Shown one piece after another: positions 57,524 to 64,000 of a stretch of 64,000 nt of DNA. The position numbers and the translations under genes are program-made. The stretch spans positions 52,379 to 116,378 of the forward strand of contig NZ_SNXI01000007.1 of assembly GCF_004362895.1 (NCBI RefSeq). Reading direction: 5' to 3'. The stretch is from Idiomarina aquatica. GTDB lineage: Bacteria; Pseudomonadota; Gammaproteobacteria; Enterobacterales; Alteromonadaceae. Each line of letters begins with the position of its first letter. The stretch's first letter is position 1. The notes below the pieces were generated by a model. The model saw nothing but the letters and a program-made list of their open reading frames with translations. It had not been told where the DNA came from and did not search any database.

Positions 57524-58723
57524 ATGTCAAAAGTTCTTGTCATTGGCGCTGGCGGTGTATCAAGCGTTGTGGTGCAAAAATGTGCCATGCTACCGCAAGT
57601 GTTCTCAGAAATTCATTTGGCTAGCCGCACCCTCGCTAAATGCGAAGCACTGCAGGAAGAAGCCGGTAAAGACCGTGTTGTCGGGGTCTACCAGGTTGAT
57701 GCAGACGACGCCGCCAAAGTAGCCGATTTGATCCGTCAGGTACAACCGTCGTTGGTAATCAATGTGGCTCTGCCATATCAGGACCTGCCGATTATGGATG
57801 CTTGTCTGGAGACCGGTGTACACTATTTGGATACCGCAAACTATGAGCCAAAAGACGAAGCGAAATTTGAGTACTCTTGGCAGTGGGCTTATCAGGAACG
57901 ATTTAAAGAAAAAGGCCTGATGGCGCTGCTTGGTGCTGGTTTTGATCCAGGCGTAACCAACGTATTTACTGCTTACGCTGCTAAACATTACTTTGACGAA
58001 GTACAGTACTTAGATATCGTCGACTGCAATGGCGGTGATCATGGACAAGCCTTTGCAACCAACTTTAATCCGGAAATCAACATTCGTGAAATCACTCAAC
58101 GCGGCAAGTTCTGGGAGAACGGCGAGTGGCACGAAACAGACCCTATCAGCGTACGCAAAGATCTCGACTATCCGAACGTTGGTGTGCGTCCTTCGTACTT
58201 GCTATTCCACGAAGAGCTCGAGTCGCTGGTTAAACATTTCCCGACCTTAAAGCGTGCTCGCTTTTGGATGACCTTTGGCGATGAATACCTGACTCACCTG
58301 CGGGTTTTGGAAAATGTCGGCATGACTTCCATTCATCCGGTGCAGTTTCAGGGGCAGGATATTGTGCCACTTGAGTTCTTAAAAGCGGTACTGCCGAATC
58401 CGGGCTCATTAGCCGAGGGTTATACCGGTAAAACCTGTATCGGTACTTACGTAACCGGTATTAAAGATGGCCAGCAAAAAACCATCTTTATTTATAATAA
58501 TTGCGACCATGCTGAGACCAATAAAGAAGTTGGCGCTCAGGCCGTGTCTTACACCACCGGCGTGCCGGCAATGATTGGTGCAGCGATGATGCTGGAAGGT
58601 CACTGGATGAAGCCCGGTGTCTGGAACATGGAGCAGTTTGATCCGGACGAGTTCATGAATCGCCTTAACCAACATGGCTTGCCATGGCACGTCACTGAAT
58701 GTGATAAGCCTTTCGGTGCTTAA
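57524..58723 (+). CDS. Carboxynorspermidine synthase (dehydrogenase)
   Basis: 399-residue saccharopine dehydrogenase-like NADPH enzyme with an N-terminal Rossmann motif (VLVIGAGGVSSVVVQKCA). GAGFDPGVTNVFTAYA (about residue 141) and a closing QHGLPWHV segment follow. In Vibrio this enzyme condenses aspartate semialdehyde with diaminopropane or putrescine to carboxynorspermidine or carboxyspermidine. The partner decarboxylase nspC begins three bases later, which fixes the assignment. AAGGA precedes the ATG. Sym-norspermidine or spermidine is the expected pathway product. Confidence 0.92.
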   Translation: MSKVLVIGAGGVSSVVVQKCAMLPQVFSEIHLASRTLAKCEALQEEAGKDRVVGVYQVDADDAAKVADLIRQVQPSLVINVALPYQDLPIMDACLETGVHYLDTANYEPKDEAKFEYSWQWAYQERFKEKGLMALLGAGFDPGVTNVFTAYAAKHYFDEVQYLDIVDCNGGDHGQAFATNFNPEINIREITQRGKFWENGEWHETDPISVRKDLDYPNVGVRPSYLLFHEELESLVKHFPTLKRARFWMTFGDEYLTHLRVLENVGMTSIHPVQFQGQDIVPLEFLKAVLPNPGSLAEGYTGKTCIGTYVTGIKDGQQKTIFIYNNCDHAETNKEVGAQAVSYTTGVPAMIGAAMMLEGHWMKPGVWNMEQFDPDEFMNRLNQHGLPWHVTECDKPFGA

Positions 58724-58726
58724 TTT

Positions 58727-59860
58727 ATGAATAAATACACGGCAGCCAATATTCCCTCACCTTGTTATGTATTGGACGAGGGGTTGTTACGCAATAACCT
58801 TGAACTCATGCAGCGGGTTCAGCAGCAAAGTGGCGCAGATATTATTTTAGCGCTTAAAGGTTTTGCTATGTGGTCGGCATTTCCGATCGTGCGCGAATAC
58901 CTTAAAGGCTGCACCGCCAGCTCAGTGTGGGAAGCTCGCCTGGCGGCCGAGGAATTCGGCCGTGCAGTGCATGCCTATGCGCCTGCCTACAAGCAAGAGG
59001 ATATCGACGCTTTATTGCCGCTGGTTAACCATATTTCGTTTAATAGCGTTGCCCAATGGCAGCGCTATCAGGAGCAAGCAGCTGCTGCGGGCGTATCGAT
59101 GGGATTGCGGATAAATCCTGAACACCAGGAAGCGGAAACAGAGCTGTATGATCCCAGTGCGCCAGGATCGCGTCTTGGCGTTCGTGCCGACAGCCTCGAG
59201 GGCTTAGATCTTGATACTATCGAAGGTCTGCACGTGCACAATCTATGTGAATGTGATTCCTACGCACTTGAGCGCACGCTGGCTGCCGTAGAAAAACGCT
59301 TTGGCAATTTGCTGCATAAAGTTAAATGGTTGAACCTGGGTGGTGGACATCTGATGACTCGCCAAGGTTATGATGTCGAGCATTTAATCACGCAGTTAAA
59401 GCGACTGAAACAAACCTACGATGTACAGGTGATTCTGGAACCGGGCTCTGCAGTAGCCTGGCAAACCGGTCCGTTAATTTGTGAAGTGGTCGACATTGTT
59501 GAAAATGACGGAAAAATTGCGTTGTTAGACATTTCAGCCACGGCACACATGCCGGATGTACTGGAAATGCCTTATCGACCAGCTATTACTGGTGCGGGGC
59601 TTCCGACTGAGAAACCTTTTGCTTACCGTTTGGGCGGCAACAGTTGTCTAGCCGGCGATGTCATTGGTAGTTACAGCTTCGACCAGCCCCTGGCGGTCGG
59701 TGATCGTTTAGTGTTTGAAGACATGACGCACTACACCATGGTCAAAACCAGTTTCTTTAATGGCGTACAACACCCTGCTATCGGCATTTTACGCGCCGAT
59801 GGTAAGTTTGATTGTATTAGGCAATTCGGTTACCAGGACTTTCGTGACCGTCTTTCGTAA
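58727..59860 (+). CDS. nspC: Carboxynorspermidine decarboxylase
   Basis: PLP-dependent fold III decarboxylase of 377 residues that removes the carboxyl group from carboxy(nor)spermidine. The PLP lysine lies in ILALKGFAMWS near residue 45. GLHVHNLCECD, LNLGGGHLM and EPGSAVAWQTG follow. It is co-transcribed with carboxynorspermidine synthase. A terminator-type hairpin follows at 59883. Confidence 0.94.
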   Translation: MNKYTAANIPSPCYVLDEGLLRNNLELMQRVQQQSGADIILALKGFAMWSAFPIVREYLKGCTASSVWEARLAAEEFGRAVHAYAPAYKQEDIDALLPLVNHISFNSVAQWQRYQEQAAAAGVSMGLRINPEHQEAETELYDPSAPGSRLGVRADSLEGLDLDTIEGLHVHNLCECDSYALERTLAAVEKRFGNLLHKVKWLNLGGGHLMTRQGYDVEHLITQLKRLKQTYDVQVILEPGSAVAWQTGPLICEVVDIVENDGKIALLDISATAHMPDVLEMPYRPAITGAGLPTEKPFAYRLGGNSCLAGDVIGSYSFDQPLAVGDRLVFEDMTHYTMVKTSFFNGVQHPAIGILRADGKFDCIRQFGYQDFRDRLS

Positions 59861-59882
59861 CTGCCATTATTAACAGAACATG

Positions 59883-59915
59883 GGCTCGCCTACAGTGAGC
59901 GTTGGCGAGCCTTTT
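59883..59915 (+). terminator. Intrinsic terminator after nspC
   Basis: An eight-base stem (GGCTCGCC with GGCGAGCC) separated by 13 bases is followed by TTTT. It overlaps the 3' end of the convergent Sel1-repeat gene. Confidence 0.7.
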
Positions 59916-60546
59916 CTACCGCAGATGCCGGCATTAACTGCCCTAGCTGCTCTAATTGTTGTTGGATCTGTTGATGCTCTTCTTCGTCACCAGTAACCGC
60001 GTTATGTAACCAGTGATAAGCATGGGTAAAATCGTACGGACTACCCTCGCCGTTAAGCATAATGTTCGCAAACCGTTTTTGTGCAGGCAAGTAACCTAAC
60101 GAAGCAGCCTCACGCAAATACAAAATCGCCCGGTCAACATCTTGTTCTACTAATGTCCCTTCGTGATAGTAGCGCCCTAACTGCTCTAAGGCCTGTATCA
60201 GCCCCTGGTCAGCAGCTGTTTGCATATAGAGAAGACCTAACTCCACATCACGTTCATAACAAATGCCCCAGGCCAGCATATCGCCGTATAAGAACTGGTA
60301 GGTCGGGCGCTGTTCAAGTTCAGCCTGCGCTTCAATATCCATAACTAACTGACAACGGTCAACAGTCTCTACTTGATACAAATGAGTATTATCGTCGAAC
60401 ATATCGACCAACTGTTCATCGCTGTATAACTGCACCGCTTCTAACTCGTCCTGCGGCTCATCACCATTTGCATCCTGCCATGCGAGTGCCGGACATGTCA
60501 GCGTTATCGTCGTTAGTAGGGTTAGCTTGCTCAGCCAAGATGCCAT
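59890..60546 (-). CDS. Secreted Sel1-repeat protein
   Basis: 218 residues with a signal peptide ending near residue 22 (PALAWQ) and three to four Sel1-like helical repeats (about 75-190, for example GLLYMQTAADQGLIQALEQLG and AILYLREAASLGYLPAQKRF). A charged C-terminal tail follows. These repeats mediate protein-protein contacts in the periplasm; the partner is unknown. GGAG lies eight bases before the ATG. It follows coaX by 27 bases on the same strand. Confidence 0.85.
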   Translation of the reverse strand: MASWLSKLTLLTTITLTCPALAWQDANGDEPQDELEAVQLYSDEQLVDMFDDNTHLYQVETVDRCQLVMDIEAQAELEQRPTYQFLYGDMLAWGICYERDVELGLLYMQTAADQGLIQALEQLGRYYHEGTLVEQDVDRAILYLREAASLGYLPAQKRFANIMLNGEGSPYDFTHAYHWLHNAVTGDEEEHQQIQQQLEQLGQLMPASAVEKARQRSL

Positions 60547-60573
60547 TGCACACTCCGGTAAGGTATTAATAGC

Positions 60574-61335
60574 TTAGTTATCGGCAGCAAATGCCAAACC
60601 CTTGAATACCAAATCGTCGATACGGGTATAGTTTATACTTTCTACAGCTTGCAACGATTTAACCAGTCGCTCCCCATCACCGCCGGTTACGATAATCGAG
60701 AAGGGTTGCTGATTAAATATTTGCTCAGAGGCTTTAATTGCCTGAGAAATAGCCCCCACCAACGCATAATGTACACCAAAACTCATACCTTGCTGGGTAT
60801 TAACGGCTGGTTCGCGATAACAGGACTCGGACAACAACGCGTTAAGATTGGCCGTACCTGAATGCAGCGACTGTTGCATTAACCGACGGCCCGGCACGAT
60901 CCAGCCGCCTAAATGACGGCCATCGCTAACTAACCAGTCTATAGTTAAGGCAGTTCCCGCATCAATGATCAGCGCATTTTCCTGTTTTAACTGGTAATAA
61001 CCAACTAAAGCAAACCAGCGATCCGCCCCCAGTTGCTGCCAACAGTCGTTATAGCCGTTACTAACACCGCCCGCTTCGGCGGATGTTTTTAACCACTCAA
61101 CCACGAGACCGCTTTGTGCCAGACGTTCACTAATTATCAGTCGATCGGCAGCTGTGCCCACACTACACCCAAACACCTTGGTGTCTGTGCCTAACGCCAG
61201 TTTTATGTCTTTTACCCACGTCGGATCAATTGTTACTGCTAAGTCCGCATTAACCACTTTAACGTCGTGACGCAATTCACCCTTGTTGTAAACGGCGAAT
61301 TTTGTACGGGTATTACCGTTATCAATAAGTAACAT
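60574..61335 (-). CDS. coaX: Type III pantothenate kinase
   Basis: Phosphorylates pantothenate, the first step of coenzyme A synthesis. The ASKHA kinase motifs are LLIDNGNTRTKF at the start, QLGADRWFALVG near residue 95 and LIIDAGTALTIDW near residue 117. Length is 253. It is the CoaX type, replacing the E. coli CoaA usually found after birA. Its ATG overlaps the last 14 bases of birA, so the two are translationally coupled. Confidence 0.95.
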   Translation of the reverse strand: MLLIDNGNTRTKFAVYNKGELRHDVKVVNADLAVTIDPTWVKDIKLALGTDTKVFGCSVGTAADRLIISERLAQSGLVVEWLKTSAEAGGVSNGYNDCWQQLGADRWFALVGYYQLKQENALIIDAGTALTIDWLVSDGRHLGGWIVPGRRLMQQSLHSGTANLNALLSESCYREPAVNTQQGMSFGVHYALVGAISQAIKASEQIFNQQPFSIIVTGGDGERLVKSLQAVESINYTRIDDLVFKGLAFAADN

Positions 61336-62302
61336 CTGTTGCCCTTAATGAGATCTCTCCACCAAAATAACGTACCGTATTACCGTTAGTTTCTAATAGT
61401 ACTGCGCCATTTTCATCGATCCCGCGGCAAATTCCGGTAACTGAGCGTTGCCCCATGGTCAGTGTAACTGGTTCATTGAAATAAACGTCGTAGCGTGGCC
61501 ATTGCTGTCGTGTCCACTGTAATCCATTGTTATCAAACTCGTTCAAACCAGCAACGACTTCACGATAAATACAACCACTAATAACATTACGGGAGACAGG
61601 CTTGCTCAACTGCGACCGAAGATCGGTCCAACGCTGGTCGATTTGACTGCCGGTCGACTCAGGCATCGCCAGGTTCAGTCCAATGCCTATAATGCTGTTG
61701 GCACTGCCATCAGTATTAGACTCCAATTCAACCAGAATTCCGGCGACCTTTTGATTGTCAATATAGACATCATTAGGCCACTTTACGCCGGCATTACTCA
61801 CTCCCAGCTGTTCGAGCGCTTTTACTAACGACAAGCCAGCGACCAGGCTTAGCCCCATAGCACCGTTAATACCCTCTGCTATGGGCCAGTAAACACTAAT
61901 ATATAAGTTACAACCAAAAGGTGAAAACCAGCGTTTACCTCTACGTCCACGACCTTCCGTTTGTGCTTCGGCTATAACTGCATAGCCCGCCGGCAATGAC
62001 CCCTGCGTTAATAAATCTCTTAAACTATCATTACTCGATGTAACCACCGACTCGACCAGGATATTTTGGCCATTTACCTGTGCTGCCTTGCAAATAGATT
62101 GCTGATCAAGCAATTCCAACGGCCTGGCAAGTTTATAGCCTTTACCGTGGACCGAATAAATATCAACACCGAGCTTTAGTAGTTTATTGATATTTTGGTT
62201 AATCGCAGCACGTGATATACCCAGGGTGGCGCCTAATGCTTCACCCGAATGAAACTCACCATCATTTAAACAGTTAAGTAATTGATTAACGCGACTATTC
62301 AC
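61322..62302 (-). CDS. birA: Bifunctional biotin ligase/biotin operon repressor
   Basis: Attaches biotin to acetyl-CoA carboxylase and represses biotin synthesis genes. The N-terminal helix-turn-helix (about residues 5-60, ALGATLGISRAAINQNINKL) precedes the ligase core with EGRGRRGKRWFSPFG (about 115-129) and VKWPNDVYIDNQKVAGIL (about 180-197). Length is 326 (E. coli 321). It overlaps murB by eight bases and coaX by 14, making murB-birA-coaX one operon. Confidence 0.96.
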   Translation of the reverse strand: MNSRVNQLLNCLNDGEFHSGEALGATLGISRAAINQNINKLLKLGVDIYSVHGKGYKLARPLELLDQQSICKAAQVNGQNILVESVVTSSNDSLRDLLTQGSLPAGYAVIAEAQTEGRGRRGKRWFSPFGCNLYISVYWPIAEGINGAMGLSLVAGLSLVKALEQLGVSNAGVKWPNDVYIDNQKVAGILVELESNTDGSANSIIGIGLNLAMPESTGSQIDQRWTDLRSQLSKPVSRNVISGCIYREVVAGLNEFDNNGLQWTRQQWPRYDVYFNEPVTLTMGQRSVTGICRGIDENGAVLLETNGNTVRYFGGEISLRATDVTY

Positions 62303-63314
62303 TACTGTTTGCTCCGACGTCTGGTAACCGCATTAAGCCCTGTTTACCGATTAATCGTACTTCAGGTTCTAGTAGAACCTGATAGCGGTCTAACACAGCT
62401 GTGCGAATCTGTAGGCATAATTCGACTAACTGCTCTCCGGTGCCTTTCCCCAGATTCACAAGTACTAACGCCTGTTTATCGTGAACTGCGATGTCACCGC
62501 AACGCCTTCCCTTAAAACCTAGTTGATCGATCATCCAGCCTGCAGCGATTTTACTTCCTCCGGCTGCCGGGAAAGTGGGGATATCCGGAGCAATTTGTTT
62601 TATTTCATCTAGTAGCGATGACGAAACCACTGGATTTTTAAAAAAGCTACCGGCATTAGGCGTTATCGCAGGATTTGGCAGTTTTTGGTTTCTTATATCG
62701 ATGATTTTTTGATAAATTGTCTGCGCATCGACCATGCTAGCGTTTAAAGATTGCAGAGGCCCGTACTCGAGCACGGGCGACCATTGTTTAGGGAAAAAAA
62801 AGTTAACGTGCGTTATTAAATAACGATTGGGATGACGTTTGAAAAAACTATCGCGGTAATCAAATCCACACTCATGATTAAGCAAAATTTCTGTGGCATG
62901 ACTGGCTAGCGAGTAGCACTCTACACTGACAATAAAGTCGGATACTTCACGGCCATACGCCCCTATATTTTGCACGGGAGCTGCGCCTACTGTTCCCGGA
63001 ATTAATGCCAGGTTCTCGAGGCCATTAATACTTTTTTTGCAGCAATAAGTGACAAGATCATGCCAGTTTTCACTCGCACCAACACGAATTTGATAGCCCT
63101 CTTCGAGTTCGGCAATCTCGATACCCTTAAACCGAGGGGATACGATAGTTCCCGGGTAATCTTCAATAAATAGGGTATTAGTGCCACCGCCAAGTATTAA
63201 GTACTCGTCGAGTTGATCTAATCGATTTAGGTCCTTTTCGCTGCTTATTTGCAGTTGCTGTTTGGCGCAGGCGTGCAGCCGAAAACTATGGCGTTCGGTA
63301 AGGTCTAAAGACAT
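62295..63314 (-). CDS. murB: UDP-N-acetylenolpyruvoylglucosamine reductase, type I
   Basis: FAD/NADPH enzyme that makes UDP-N-acetylmuramic acid. It shows LILGGGTNTLFIED (about residues 40-53), LIPGTVGAAPVQNIGAYG near residue 105, the catalytic serine in NAGSFFKNP (about 225) and the final glutamate in LEPEVRLIG. These are type I features. Length is 339 (E. coli 342). It lies downstream of the rRNA operon and heads the murB-birA-coaX operon, the same order as E. coli rrnB-murB-birA. Confidence 0.96.
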   Translation of the reverse strand: MSLDLTERHSFRLHACAKQQLQISSEKDLNRLDQLDEYLILGGGTNTLFIEDYPGTIVSPRFKGIEIAELEEGYQIRVGASENWHDLVTYCCKKSINGLENLALIPGTVGAAPVQNIGAYGREVSDFIVSVECYSLASHATEILLNHECGFDYRDSFFKRHPNRYLITHVNFFFPKQWSPVLEYGPLQSLNASMVDAQTIYQKIIDIRNQKLPNPAITPNAGSFFKNPVVSSSLLDEIKQIAPDIPTFPAAGGSKIAAGWMIDQLGFKGRRCGDIAVHDKQALVLVNLGKGTGEQLVELCLQIRTAVLDRYQVLLEPEVRLIGKQGLMRLPDVGANSSE

Positions 63315-63342
63315 GCTGGATCCCAGAATTAAACTCAGAAGG

Positions 63343-63371
63343 ATTGTACCAGCCCTTCACTCAACCGCAAA
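63343..63371 (-). promoter_or_regulatory. Candidate murB promoter
   Basis: On the minus strand TTTGCG (63366-63371), a 17-base spacer and TACAAT (63343-63348) lie about 30 bases before the murB ATG. The -10 match is good and the -35 match moderate. Confidence 0.4.
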
Positions 63372-63511
63372 ATAAAGCCCAAGCGGCTACTGGGCCTCTC
63401 TCTATTTCTTCGGAAACCCTGTGCGTAGCTGGTATCGTTTAACAAGCACCCAATTGAGTTCATATCATAAATAACCACCGGCTTAGCGGCGAAGCCCGCG
63501 ACGGTGGCGGT

Positions 63512-63541
63512 AAAAAAAAAGCCCCAAGCGTTAGCTTGGGG
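63512..63541 (-). terminator. Second rRNA operon terminator
   Basis: A nine-base stem (GCCCCAAGC with GCTTGGGGC, loop TAAC on the minus strand) is followed by nine T. It lies about 160 bases beyond the first terminator after 5S. Confidence 0.88.
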
Positions 63542-63672
63542 CTTTCTCTAATTTGAAGTCTGGCGCCGCCGCAGGCGCTCGCAGAGCTCGCACCGTTCAA
63601 GCGGCGTCTTGCCACATTGGTGGCAAGCCGAATTCCCGCTTTCACCCTACTCTCTCGTAGGACACCACCAGA

Positions 63673-63704
63673 AAATAAAAAACCCCAGCCGATTGGCTGG
63701 GGTT
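63673..63704 (-). terminator. First rRNA operon terminator after 5S
   Basis: A ten-base stem (AACCCCAGCC with GGCTGGGGTT) with a four-base loop and a T-rich tail lies 14 bases after the 3' end of 5S rRNA on the minus strand. Confidence 0.88.
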
Positions 63705-63717
63705 ATTTTATTTGAAG

Positions 63718-63832
63718 TCTGGCGGTGTCCTACTCTCACATGGGGAAGCCCCACACTACCATCGGCGCTGGTATGTTTCACTGCTGGGTTCGGAATGGAG
63801 CCAGGTGGTGCCATACCGCTATGGCCGCCAGA
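63718..63832 (-). rRNA. rrf: 5S ribosomal RNA
   Basis: 115 bases on the minus strand. The 5' and 3' ends (TCTGGCGGCC and GGACACCGCCAGA) pair as helix I. The conserved internal segments CATTCCGAACCCAGCAGTGAAA and GGTAGTGTGGGG with ATGTGAGAGTAGG match gammaproteobacterial 5S. It is followed by a terminator. Confidence 0.96.
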
Positions 63833-63960
63833 CAAAAACTGTTGTAACAACTGAAAGGCTGATTGTGATGCCACTCTTGTCGCGCTAAAAGCGCGACCTA
63901 CTTGCTTTGGTAAAGGTTATCAACTTGTGCTTAACGACACCAAACACCTTGGGTGTTGTA
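63833..63960 (-). other. 23S-5S intergenic spacer
   Basis: 128-base spacer of the rRNA operon. It contains inverted repeats next to the 23S end (ACACCCAAGGTGTTTGGTGT on the minus strand), probably part of the 23S processing stem. A GCGCTTTTAGCGCG hairpin is also visible. No tRNA is visible in it. Confidence 0.75.
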
Positions 63961-64000
63961 TGGTTAAGTCTCACGGGCAATTAGTACGGGTTAGCTCAAC
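63961..64000 (-). rRNA. rrl: 23S ribosomal RNA, 3' end only
   Basis: The last 40 bases, read on the minus strand (GTTGAGCTAACCCGTACTAA...GTGAGACTTAACCA), match the conserved 3' terminus of gammaproteobacterial 23S rRNA. The rest lies beyond the window edge. The exact 3' end is estimated. Confidence 0.9.

Larger units (their letters stand above)
63315..63717 (-). repeat. rRNA operon tail: terminators, 5S-like unit and repeat-like open frame
   Basis: No gene is supported in this 403-base gap. In transcript order on the minus strand it holds the first terminator after 5S (63673-63704) and a 114-base unit (63559-63672) bounded by 5S end sequences. A second terminator with a nine-T tail (63512-63541) follows, then an open frame without stop reading to 63335 and the murB promoter. 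The composition (GC-rich short inverted repeats) differs from the neighbouring genes and looks like a repeat found after rRNA operons; that family assignment is from memory and unverified. Confidence 0.6.

Noticed and set aside
59861..60573. Expected tRNA cluster (thrU-tyrU-glyT-thrT) and tuf after the birA region, as in E. coli
   Set aside because: No cloverleaf sequence or tuf gene is present; a Sel1-repeat gene occupies the place.
63460..63874. Short open frames in the 5S rRNA and its tail
   Set aside because: They overlap the 5S gene, terminators and repeat-like DNA; such frames are common false genes.
63833..63960. Possible tRNA in the 23S-5S spacer
   Set aside because: Only processing-type inverted repeats are seen; no T-loop GTTCGA motif or acceptor stem.

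Overview
The window is a densely packed gammaproteobacterial chromosome segment, most likely from an Idiomarina-like member of the Alteromonadales. The evidence is the conserved synteny (parC-parE-yqiB-nudF/tolC; pilT/yggS-proC-yggT; trmB...mutY-yggX; rrn-murB-birA-coaX), the marine-type OmpA and sodium-symporter genes, the many amino-acid and peptide catabolism genes, and the moderate GC content. No phage, insertion sequence, CRISPR array or genomic island was seen. Nearly every base is coding, with short intergenic gaps and frequent 1-20 base overlaps. The genus is an inference.

Layout. 1-4.5 kb (minus): topoisomerase IV (parC cut by the window edge, parE), yqiB and nudF, divergent from tolC. 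6.2-11.5 kb: lpxL, then glnE and the CYTH/CHAD triphosphatase. 11.7-15.4 kb: putA and a small membrane protein. 15.4-19.4 kb (minus): a DmdC-type acyl-CoA dehydrogenase with a PsrA-like operator, and a GspB/GspA pair. 19.5-23.3 kb: cca, folK-folB, plsY, tsaD. 23.4-27.1 kb: a lipoprotein amidase, and pilT coupled to a degenerate PhoD-like protein. 27.1-33.9 kb: yggS-proC-yggT-DUF4426, a K+/H+ antiporter, rdgB-hemW, trmB. 34-39.2 kb: ompA, mutY-yggX, proB-proA. 39.3-42 kb (minus): a fused WaaA-KdkA enzyme and a glycosyltransferase. 42.2-45 kb: flavin reductase, iron-sulfur photolyase, lipocalin. 45-50 kb: deaD with a long leader, gabD and a second aldehyde dehydrogenase. 50-57.4 kb: cnoX, zapE, an NSS symporter, tmcA and an S9A peptidase homologue. 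57.5-59.9 kb: the carboxynorspermidine pair. 59.9-63.3 kb (minus): Sel1 protein, coaX, birA, murB. 63.3-64 kb: the 3' end of an rRNA operon (repeat-like tail, 5S, end of 23S).

How the genes work together: there are several housekeeping themes. Proline is both made (proB, proA, proC) and degraded (putA). Kdo-lipid A is built by lpxL and the WaaA-KdkA fusion. Peptide and amino-acid use is suggested by the amidase, the NSS symporter, putA and the aldehyde dehydrogenases.

The most notable observations are two exported hydrolase homologues that have lost catalytic residues (the S9A peptidase lacks its nucleophilic serine; the PhoD-like protein, translationally coupled to pilT, lacks several metal ligands), the bifunctional WaaA-KdkA fusion with a preserved internal start signal, a CCA-adding enzyme without its HD domain, a strong terminator-like hairpin inside a small membrane-protein gene, and a 114-base 5S-sized unit bounded by 5S end sequences just downstream of the real 5S gene.
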